A DNA stretch of 5,999 nucleotides from the NCBI GenBank assembly GCA_015663855.1, contig DQRJ01000018.1:1-5999 (forward strand). The letters are read 5' to 3'. Below the pieces are notes generated by a model. That model saw only the letters and a program-made list of their open reading frames with translations, made no database searches and was not told the origin of the DNA. Positions 1 to 5,304 of this stretch are shown here, piece by piece. The number at the start of each line of letters is the position of its first letter. The stretch's first letter is position 1. The translations under genes were made by a program, and so were the position numbers. The stretch is from Flavobacteriales bacterium. GTDB taxonomy: Bacteria; Bacteroidota; Bacteroidia; Flavobacteriales_D; Sanyastnellaceae.

Positions 1-993
1 GATGAGCTTATAATATTTTTGGTAGTTGGAGATAAGCACGGTTTGGCCTATTGAACAAAGGATGTCTGCTCTGTCAAGGAAATCTTGCTCGTCAATATCA
101 CCTTGCGATTTAAGGTTATTGAGAGTGATCTCGAAAAGTACTTGAATGTTTTCAGGATCGACTTTCGGTTCTTCTTTGAATCTTTTTAACCCCTTAGCAA
201 TCATATCAATGTTTACCTTAGTTACCGGTCGGAAACTACCACGTATGGCTAATATGTTCTTTTTGTACAGTACGTCAGCAGCTTGTAGATTATGTCCATC
301 AGGAGAGAATATGACAGCATCTGTCATTCCGTGTTTTACAAGCTGAAGAGAAAGAAGTCTGTTGTCCACGTTTGCGAAATCGGGTCCGTTCATTTGGATC
401 ATATCGATTTCTAGCTGGCTTCTATCTAGGTTGTCGTAGAGTGATTTTAGTAGCTCTTTAGGGTGCTTGTAGAAAAAGAAACAACCATAAATGAGGTTAG
501 TGCCGAGAATTCCCGTCGTCACCTGCTGCATTAGAGCATCAGTTTCGTGTAGACGGGCATGAAGAAAGACCTCAGACGCAGGTCTTCCAGCTTCTGTTTG
601 AAATTTTACACCAAACCACCCATGTCCTTGACTAGTCTTATGAAAATTAATAGTAGCAACTGTATTTGCAAAGGCAAAGTACTTTTTCGTTGGGTGATTT
701 TCACGTTTAAGACGTTCCTCAATAAGTTGATACTCGTGTTTGAGCATCTTTTCGAGTCTTAATTGGCAGACGTATCTGCCTTTTTTCTCTTCACCATAAA
801 TGGCGTCCGAGAAATCTTTGTCGTAAGCGCTAATAGCTTTCGCAATAGTACCTGATGCTCCTCCTGCCCTAAAGAATTGTCTAACAACCTCTTGTCCGGC
901 TCCCACCTCAGCGAAAGTACCATAGAGATCCTGATTTAGGTTAATTCTTAGTGCTTTTTGTTTGGCAGATAATATGACGCGTTCTAAGTCCAC
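1..993 (-). CDS. Conserved protein of unknown function, 3' end outside window
   Basis: The minus strand is open without a stop for 331 codons from GTG at 993-991 to the left edge. Upstream, the frame meets a TAA (plus positions 1063-1065) with no ATG, GTG or TTG between, and the first in-frame ATG is codon 83, so GTG 993 is the only reasonable start. The protein reads as a soluble enzyme-like chain, with no signal peptide or membrane helix. Blocks that look strongly conserved are GTFAEVGAGQEV (25-36), GHGWFGVKF (123-131), NGPDFANVDNRLLSL (202-216), and DFLDRADILCSIGQTVLISN (304-323). From memory, these match a family widespread in Bacteroidota and also seen in other phyla. Its members carry conflicting database labels (nicotinate-nucleotide adenylyltransferase, TonB-dependent receptor). 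I see neither the adenylyltransferase HxGH/ISSTxxR motifs nor a TonB plug or beta-barrel pattern, so I accept neither label. The gene is divergent from the hydrolase operon and shares its 29-bp promoter region. It is real beyond reasonable doubt, but its function is unknown. Confidence 0.9.
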   Translation of the reverse strand, partial: MDLERVILSAKQKALRINLNQDLYGTFAEVGAGQEVVRQFFRAGGASGTIAKAISAYDKDFSDAIYGEEKKGRYVCQLRLEKMLKHEYQLIEERLKRENHPTKKYFAFANTVATINFHKTSQGHGWFGVKFQTEAGRPASEVFLHARLHETDALMQQVTTGILGTNLIYGCFFFYKHPKELLKSLYDNLDRSQLEIDMIQMNGPDFANVDNRLLSLQLVKHGMTDAVIFSPDGHNLQAADVLYKKNILAIRGSFRPVTKVNIDMIAKGLKRFKEEPKVDPENIQVLFEITLNNLKSQGDIDEQDFLDRADILCSIGQTVLISNYQKYYKLI

Positions 994-998
994 AATAG

Positions 999-1006
999 CA
1001 AAGGTA
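999..1006 (-). promoter_or_regulatory. Putative -7 element for the left-edge gene
   Basis: On the minus strand this is TACCTTTG, an exact fit to TAnnTTTG, recognised by the Bacteroidota primary sigma factor. The GTG start at 993 lies 6 bases past the final G, about where transcription would begin, so the mRNA would have almost no leader. I could not find a TTTG -33 box at the usual distance of about 19 bases upstream, and this lowers confidence. Confidence 0.5.
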
Positions 1007-1010
1007 AGGA

Positions 1011-1018
1011 TACCTTTG
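1011..1018 (+). promoter_or_regulatory. Putative -7 element for the hydrolase-acyltransferase-rarA operon
   Basis: TACCTTTG matches the Bacteroidota -7 consensus TAnnTTTG exactly. The GTG start at 1023 is 5 bases past its last G, so the transcript would be leaderless or nearly so. The nearest TTTG upstream is at 961-964, 46 bases before the element and too far to be a normal -33 box. An AAGGA at 1006-1010 could act as a Shine-Dalgarno site only if transcription began upstream, and its 12-base spacing to the GTG is long. Confidence 0.5.
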
Positions 1019-1022
1019 CAGG

Positions 1023-1859
1023 GTGAATACCATAAACCGATATGATTTAGGGTTAGAGTATGTTAAAATCACTCTATTAGGTACAGGAACCTCTCAAGGA
1101 GTTCCTGTAATTGGTTGTAAATGTGATGTTTGTACGTCAGGTGATGTTAGAGACAACCGCTTGAGAACTTCTATTTTAATTGAAGTACGTGATGTATCTG
1201 TTGTTGTAGACACAGGTCCAGACTTTAGGGTTCAAATGCTGCGGGAGGATGTGTGCTCTCTTGATGCTATTGTATATACGCATGAGCACAAGGATCACTT
1301 GGCGGGAATGGATGATGTGAGGGCTTTTAACCAAATCCATAACAGAGCAATGGAGGTTTGGGCTAATAAGGATGTAGAAAAAGCATTAAGACGCGACTTC
1401 TTCTACGCATTCGGTGATACAAAAGAAGGTGGATTGCCACAAGTGAATATTAACTCACTTGGATCAAAAGAAGAGTCTAATGGGTTTATTATCAAAGGGG
1501 TTGAGTGGACTTTATTGCCGGTGAAGCATTATAATATGGATGTGTACGGATTCAGGGTGGGGGATTTTGCTTATGTGACGGATGTGAATTTTATTCCGGA
1601 TTCTACTTATGAAAAGCTTGACGGGGTTAAGGTTTTGGTAATCAGCGCGTTAAGGAAAGAGTGGCATCAGAGTCATTTTTCACTTGATGAGGTGCTGGAG
1701 GTTGTCGAGAGAGTAAAACCTGAGGCGACCTATTTAACGCATTTAAGTCACTTAATTGGAAAGCATGAAGACTTACAGGCAGAACTTCCTGAGGGAGTTT
1801 TTGTGGGATGGGATGGGTGTGTGATTGAAAATCTGAAAAAGGAAGCAACTGATGGGTAG
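1023..1859 (+). CDS. PhnP-like metallo-beta-lactamase-fold phosphodiesterase
   Basis: This is a 278-residue cytoplasmic metallo-hydrolase. It has the family opening LGTGTSQGVPVIGC (19-32), then CxCxxC (C32, C34, C37), D63 in a VVVDTGPDF strand, and the dimetal motif THEHKDH with H87, H89, D91 and H92. Further likely metal ligands are H169 and D187, followed by a histidine-rich end with H218, H240 and H243. In E. coli PhnP, three Cys in this spacing plus a late His hold a structural zinc; by alignment C32, C34, C37 and H243 would do so here. PhnP hydrolyses 5-phosphoribosyl 1,2-cyclic phosphate, but no other phosphonate genes are visible, so the substrate is open. Start: an in-frame TAA at 1005-1007 excludes anything upstream, and GTG 1023 is the only standard start before the conserved LGTG motif. 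It gives about 13 extra residues, because the position where relatives often start with Met (before KIT) is Val (GTT). The gene overlaps the next by 8 bp. Confidence 0.9.
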   Translation: MNTINRYDLGLEYVKITLLGTGTSQGVPVIGCKCDVCTSGDVRDNRLRTSILIEVRDVSVVVDTGPDFRVQMLREDVCSLDAIVYTHEHKDHLAGMDDVRAFNQIHNRAMEVWANKDVEKALRRDFFYAFGDTKEGGLPQVNINSLGSKEESNGFIIKGVEWTLLPVKHYNMDVYGFRVGDFAYVTDVNFIPDSTYEKLDGVKVLVISALRKEWHQSHFSLDEVLEVVERVKPEATYLTHLSHLIGKHEDLQAELPEGVFVGWDGCVIENLKKEATDG

Positions 1860-2772
1860 GTTTAGTTCGAAACTATTGTTGGGGATTATGAAGGGTTTCG
1901 GTATGCAACCTTGGTGGCTAATTCATATGGAGTCGAGGTGTTTTTCCGGGATGATGTCAATTTTAGAAGGGTATAGAGGAAAGATTGTGAGGGGTAATTT
2001 AGAGAAAGTATACGGGGAGGAGGGGAAGAAGTTTGAGAGCGGGTTTTATCGAAATTTTTGTGATATCACGGTTGAATCGATGAAGCTGTTTACAGCAAGC
2101 AAAAGGTCAGTGATAGACAGAGTTGTATATGATGAGAAGGGTTTGGAATTGATGAACGAGCTTCATGCAAAAGGGAAAAATGTTATACTAGCAGGGGCTC
2201 ATATGGCGAACTGGGAAATGTACGCGATGACATTTTCGAGGCGAATTGCTCATAAAACGATGGCTATATATAAAAAATTGAATGATCCGGTTATCGATGA
2301 AGCTATGAGAGATTCCAGGGAGAGAATGGGGCTTGTGATGACTGAAATTGTGGAGTGTAAGAAGTGGATGGATGAGCATGTTGCCAATGGAGGCGAACCT
2401 GTAGCGGTGGGTTTTGGTTTCGATCAAAGTCCGCAAAAACCTGAAAGGGCTTGGTGGACTACTTTCTTAGGTGTGGAAACTGCGGTTTACTTCGGGGTAG
2501 AGCAGTGGGCTCATAGATATGATGCTGCTGTAGTTTATGGATCTGTTAGGCGAGTGGGGAGAGGAAGATATAAGGTTGACTTCAGGTTAGTTGTTGAGGA
2601 TGTTAAGGGGCTTGAGCAAGGTGAAGTTGTGGATAGATGTTTAGGGGAGCTGGAAGAAGAGGTGGGGATGGCGCCGAGTGATTGGCTTTGGTCTCATAAA
2701 AGATGGAAACATACAAGGCCTGAAGGGATGGTGTTACAGCCGAGGCGATTTGAGCGTAAATTCGGAAAGTGA
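1852..2772 (+). CDS. Lipid A biosynthesis (LpxL/HtrB-type) lysophospholipid acyltransferase family protein
   Basis: This 306-residue protein belongs to the bacterial lipid A acyltransferase family, which adds secondary acyl chains to lipid A precursors at the inner membrane. The catalytic HX4E motif is GAHMANWE, with H117 and E122. YKKLNDPVID (140-149) is the block expected to hold the substrate-binding basic residue, FDQSP (190-194) follows, and the C-terminal signature WLWSHKRWKHTRP (278-290) is typical of the family. The N-terminal 40 residues are moderately hydrophobic (LLLGIMKGFGMQPWWLI) and probably anchor it to the membrane, and YRGKIVRGNL (41-50) resembles the usual family sequence after the anchor. 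LpxL, LpxM and other specificities cannot be separated from this sequence, so no symbol is given. Its ATG lies inside the end of the hydrolase gene, which suggests translational coupling. The coding strand is exceptionally G-rich and C-poor: in 1981-2040 I count 25 G and 2 C. Confidence 0.93.
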   Translation: MGRFSSKLLLGIMKGFGMQPWWLIHMESRCFSGMMSILEGYRGKIVRGNLEKVYGEEGKKFESGFYRNFCDITVESMKLFTASKRSVIDRVVYDEKGLELMNELHAKGKNVILAGAHMANWEMYAMTFSRRIAHKTMAIYKKLNDPVIDEAMRDSRERMGLVMTEIVECKKWMDEHVANGGEPVAVGFGFDQSPQKPERAWWTTFLGVETAVYFGVEQWAHRYDAAVVYGSVRRVGRGRYKVDFRLVVEDVKGLEQGEVVDRCLGELEEEVGMAPSDWLWSHKRWKHTRPEGMVLQPRRFERKFGK

Positions 2773-2789
2773 ATCGTGGGAATATAAAT

Positions 2790-4070
2790 ATGACTGGTGA
2801 GAGTATGCCGCTTGCGGAGCGGATGCGTCCACGAACGCTTGAGAATTATTTAGGCCAAACACATCTCGTGGGACCCGACGCCGTTCTACGCAAAGCTGCC
2901 GAAGCAGGTACATTGCCTTCAATGATTCTGTGGGGGCCTCCAGGAGTGGGGAAGACGACTTTAGCTCGAATTTTAGCTGAGAAAGTGGGGCTTCCATTTC
3001 ATCAATTGTCTGCGATTAATAGTGGAGTGAAAGAAGTTAGGGAGGTGATCGCCCGTGCGAAAAGTGGAGGTATGTTTTCTGGAAGATCGATTTTATTTAT
3101 CGATGAGATTCACAGATTTTCGAAGTCACAACAGGATAGCTTATTAGGCGCAGTAGAGCAGGGGTGGGTGACGTTAATAGGTGCTACTACGGAGAATCCA
3201 TCCTTTGAGGTGATACCGGCTTTGAGGTCGAGATGTCAGATTTACGTTCTTGAGCATTTAAGCCTAGAAGAATTGGAATCCTTGATTACTCTAGCTATTG
3301 AAGAAGACGCAATGCTATCAACTCGCGAGATAACGATAGTCGAGCAAGACGCTTTGATGAGGGCGAGTGGAGGAGATGCCCGTAGGATGTTGAATGTACT
3401 TGAAATGTTAGTCCAAAGCATTCCAGACGGTCCCGTAAATGTGACTAATAAGGCGGTTAAAGATCTAATAGGATCGACAGCGGCGGGTTATGATAAAGGG
3501 GGAGAGGCTCATTACGATATTATTAGTGCGTTTATTAAAAGTATTCGAGCAAGCGATCCTAATGCCGCCGTTTACTATCTCGCACGTATGATAGAAGGTG
3601 GAGAAGATGCGAAGTTTATTGCTCGACGCCTTTTAATCTCAGCTTCGGAAGATATTGGGAATGCAAACCCTACAGCTCTAGTCCTCGCAACTTCTACGTT
3701 CCAGGCCGTCGAGCGTATAGGAATGCCCGAATCTCGTATTTTGTTATCTCAATGCGTAGTTTATCTCGCTACAAGCGCTAAAAGCAACGCTTCGTACATG
3801 GCGATAAAACAAGCCCAAACCATAGTTCAAGAAACTGGCGACCTCGCAGTTCCACTTCATTTACGAAACGCTCCGACTTCACTTATGTCGAAACTCGGAT
3901 ATGGAGAGGGGTATTCTTACGACCATGATTCTCCCTCGGGATTTAGCGAACAGGAATGTATGCCCGAAGGTCTCGAAGGAAAACAGATATACAATCCCGG
4001 ATCTAACCCCCGTGAGCAATCTATGAGAAATCATCTCAAGTCGCTCTGGAAAACCAAGTACGGCTACTGA
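2790..4070 (+). CDS. rarA: RarA (MgsA/WRNIP1-family) replication-associated recombination AAA+ ATPase
   Basis: RarA is a clamp-loader-like AAA+ ATPase that acts at stalled replication forks and single-strand gaps. From ATG 2790 the protein has 426 residues, the usual family length. It opens with PLAERMRPRTLENYLGQ, then Walker A GPPGVGKT (49-56), SGVKEVRE, Walker B FIDE with D105 and E106 followed by IHRFSKSQQD, sensor 1 GATTENPSFE (131-140), an arginine finger in LRSRC (R148), and sensor 2 GDARRMLN (195-202). The RarA-specific C-terminal part has YDIISAFIKSIR (242-253), ASEDIGNANP (285-294) and VPLHLRNAP (354-362). Three starts fit: GTG 2769, overlapping the previous stop as GTGA; ATG 2790; and ATG 2805, which gives MPLAERMRP and matches many relatives. 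I prefer 2790, though 2805 is close. No clear Shine-Dalgarno site is visible. The gene is third in the plus-strand unit and probably depends on the promoter near 1011. G exceeds C in the first two thirds, and the reverse holds after about 3640. Confidence 0.96.
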   Translation: MTGESMPLAERMRPRTLENYLGQTHLVGPDAVLRKAAEAGTLPSMILWGPPGVGKTTLARILAEKVGLPFHQLSAINSGVKEVREVIARAKSGGMFSGRSILFIDEIHRFSKSQQDSLLGAVEQGWVTLIGATTENPSFEVIPALRSRCQIYVLEHLSLEELESLITLAIEEDAMLSTREITIVEQDALMRASGGDARRMLNVLEMLVQSIPDGPVNVTNKAVKDLIGSTAAGYDKGGEAHYDIISAFIKSIRASDPNAAVYYLARMIEGGEDAKFIARRLLISASEDIGNANPTALVLATSTFQAVERIGMPESRILLSQCVVYLATSAKSNASYMAIKQAQTIVQETGDLAVPLHLRNAPTSLMSKLGYGEGYSYDHDSPSGFSEQECMPEGLEGKQIYNPGSNPREQSMRNHLKSLWKTKYGY

Positions 4071-4093
4071 AATTGTCGAAAACGGCTACTGAA
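4060..4093. repeat. 12-bp direct repeat at the convergent 3' ends
   Basis: ACGGCTACTGAA occurs at 4060-4071 and again, exactly, at 4082-4093, a period of 22 bases. The first copy encodes the last RarA residues and its TGA; the second covers the stop codon (TAG, complement of 4086-4088) and last residue of the convergent gene. It looks like a small tandem duplication. The 15 bp between the genes show no strong hairpin followed by a T run, so I call no terminator here. Confidence 0.6.
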
Positions 4094-5195
4094 GTTCGCC
4101 CGCCCGGTAATTTTCTGTCTTTACGAGCTTTCCTTTTTCGTCGTAGTAGTAAACGGGTCCGTCTAATTTACCCTCCACGTATTCCCCCTCGCTCGAAACT
4201 TGCGTCCCTTTGAGGACTTGTCGTTGCAATTGCTCTCCCGTTTCAGCATCTGTAAATCCCTCGATTACGTATTCGCCTAAGTCATACCAAACCCTAAAAG
4301 GTCCATCCTTCATTTTATTCCTGTAGGTGTATTCACTTTGCGATCTTCCGTCAGGAAAGGTCTCTTCGAATGTGCCATTCATACGTATTTCCTTAACCCG
4401 TTTGCCGAATTCGTAGTGAATTATGAGTTCGATAATTCCTTTGTCTGAATAGGTCTTCCAGGCTCCCGTCTCGTGCCCTTCGAAATAACTTCCTTCGATC
4501 TTAGGGTACCCCGTGCTGTGATTTACTTTGAATTCGCCTTCGAGTTCTCCGTTGAGATAATTCATCTGTTGTCTTACTACTTCATTGTCGTAGTAGGTTA
4601 CTTTTACTCCATTAAGAACGCCAGAGGCGTACTCTCCTTTTTCGACAAGCTGTCCCTTTGCGGTCTTAATCCAGTATGGACCATCAAGTTTACCTGCTGC
4701 GTATGTTTCCATCTTTCGTTGTTTAGACCCCTCGTCATAGAATCCCCAACTTCCCTCGCGTACAGGGTTTTCCTCACCTTCGGTGGAAATATAAAACCCT
4801 GACGCTTGAACTGACGAGTTCTCGCGGTAGTGAATGGCTGAGGTTTGATCTAAAGTGTTTGCAGAAGAATCATGAAAAGGGTGCTCAATTTTAGACATCA
4901 GTTTACCCGACTCATAGAAATACAGAAAAATGCCTTCAGGAGTGCCATGGTTGAAAGTCCCCGTGTAATAAAGTTCACCCTTACTCTCGCCTTCCCCATA
5001 AACTCGAACCCAAACTCCATCCTTTTCCCCCGCTTCGTCAGACAAGTTGTAATCAACTCCCGCCTTACCTGCAGGCCAAACCGATTCTGCTGTCGGCAAG
5101 CTTGTCGGTTGAGCCTGTGCGATATTTTGATTTAATGAAATCCCCCATATAAAAGCTATGGAAACTAGTGATTTGAGTGTTGAAGGCACGTTCAT
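4086..5195 (-). CDS. Secreted MORN-like (YwqK-type) repeat protein
   Basis: This 369-residue protein probably leaves the cytoplasm. The N-terminus has K8, a hydrophobic stretch (LVSIAFIWGI, 10-19) and a likely signal peptidase I site after AQA at 26-28. There is no lipobox cysteine. From about residue 58 to the end it is built of degenerate units of about 22-25 residues of the type GxLDGPyxxYyxxGkLvxxxxY, for example GKLDGPYWIKTAKGQLVEKG and GKLDGPVYYYDEKGKLVKTE. I count roughly eight or nine units of uneven quality. This pattern is the MORN variant repeat found in many Bacteroidota surface or periplasmic proteins. Relatives are often named 'toxin-antitoxin system YwqK family antitoxin', but no toxin gene is adjacent, so that name says nothing about function here. 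The start ATG at 5195-5193 gives a complete signal peptide. The gene is convergent with rarA and divergent from mdh. The role is unknown; repeats of this kind probably form an extended beta-hairpin array. Confidence 0.88.
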   Translation of the reverse strand: MNVPSTLKSLVSIAFIWGISLNQNIAQAQPTSLPTAESVWPAGKAGVDYNLSDEAGEKDGVWVRVYGEGESKGELYYTGTFNHGTPEGIFLYFYESGKLMSKIEHPFHDSSANTLDQTSAIHYRENSSVQASGFYISTEGEENPVREGSWGFYDEGSKQRKMETYAAGKLDGPYWIKTAKGQLVEKGEYASGVLNGVKVTYYDNEVVRQQMNYLNGELEGEFKVNHSTGYPKIEGSYFEGHETGAWKTYSDKGIIELIIHYEFGKRVKEIRMNGTFEETFPDGRSQSEYTYRNKMKDGPFRVWYDLGEYVIEGFTDAETGEQLQRQVLKGTQVSSEGEYVEGKLDGPVYYYDEKGKLVKTENYRAGELQ

Positions 5196-5228
5196 AGACC
5201 TATTATTTAAGTTTTTCTTTCAATACAA

Positions 5229-5236
5229 CAAAAGTA
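5229..5236 (-). promoter_or_regulatory. Putative -7 element for the MORN-like gene
   Basis: The minus strand reads TACTTTTG, an exact match to TAnnTTTG, ending 33 bases before the ATG at 5195. Transcription would start near 5223, leaving a leader of about 28 bases that is A/T-rich and has only a weak AGG before the start. No TTTG -33 box is obvious upstream. Confidence 0.5.
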
Positions 5237-5249
5237 GGTGCTCTTTTCT

Positions 5250-5280
5250 TTTCTCAGGCGTCCCCCGCGCTGTACTTTTG
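5250..5280 (+). promoter_or_regulatory. Putative promoter of mdh
   Basis: TACTTTTG at 5273-5280 matches the Bacteroidota -7 consensus TAnnTTTG. A degenerate -33 box, TTTC (5250-5253) within a pyrimidine tract, lies 19 bases upstream, the usual spacing. Transcription starting near 5286 would give a leader of about 19 bases before ATG 5305. That leader has no Shine-Dalgarno sequence, as is common in this phylum. The element is identical to, and faces away from, the one at 5229-5236. Confidence 0.6.
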
Positions 5281-5304
5281 CACTCTCAACCTAAATAACT
5301 TCTT

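Larger units (their letters stand above)
998..1019. repeat. Perfect 9-bp inverted repeat between divergent genes
   Basis: GCAAAGGTA (998-1006) and TACCTTTGC (1011-1019) are exact reverse complements around the 4-base spacer AGGA. The repeat fills most of the 29 bp between the two divergent start codons. Each arm contains TACCTTTG, a match to the Bacteroidota -7 consensus, reading outwards towards its own gene. The symmetry can be explained as two back-to-back promoters, but an operator for a dimeric regulator or a short hairpin cannot be excluded. Confidence 0.75.

Noticed and set aside
146..762. Plus-strand open frames at 146-346 and 559-762
   Set aside because: Both lie wholly inside the continuous 331-codon minus-strand gene, which has conserved-looking motifs, and their products show no recognisable domain.
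1..993. Calling the left-edge gene a nicotinate-nucleotide adenylyltransferase or TonB receptor
   Set aside because: The nucleotidyltransferase HxGH and ISSTxxR motifs are absent, and there is no signal peptide, plug or beta-barrel pattern.
1642..2997. Minus-strand open frames at 1642-1848, 2188-2436 and 2734-2997
   Set aside because: They are antisense to the hydrolase, acyltransferase and RarA genes, whose motifs are intact; the products look like shadow translations.
4071..4160. A bidirectional rho-independent terminator between rarA and the MORN-like gene
   Set aside because: Only weak pairings were found (CGAA with TTCG, and TACGA with TCGTA around a 14-base loop inside the gene), with no GC-rich stem followed by T's.
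4473..5135. Plus-strand open frames at 4473-4802 and 4872-5135
   Set aside because: They lie opposite the MORN-like repeat gene, and their repeated composition mirrors it. No independent start signals were seen.
4086..5195. A toxin-antitoxin module
   Set aside because: The YwqK 'antitoxin' name is attached to this repeat type by annotation transfer. The protein appears exported, and neither neighbour resembles a toxin.
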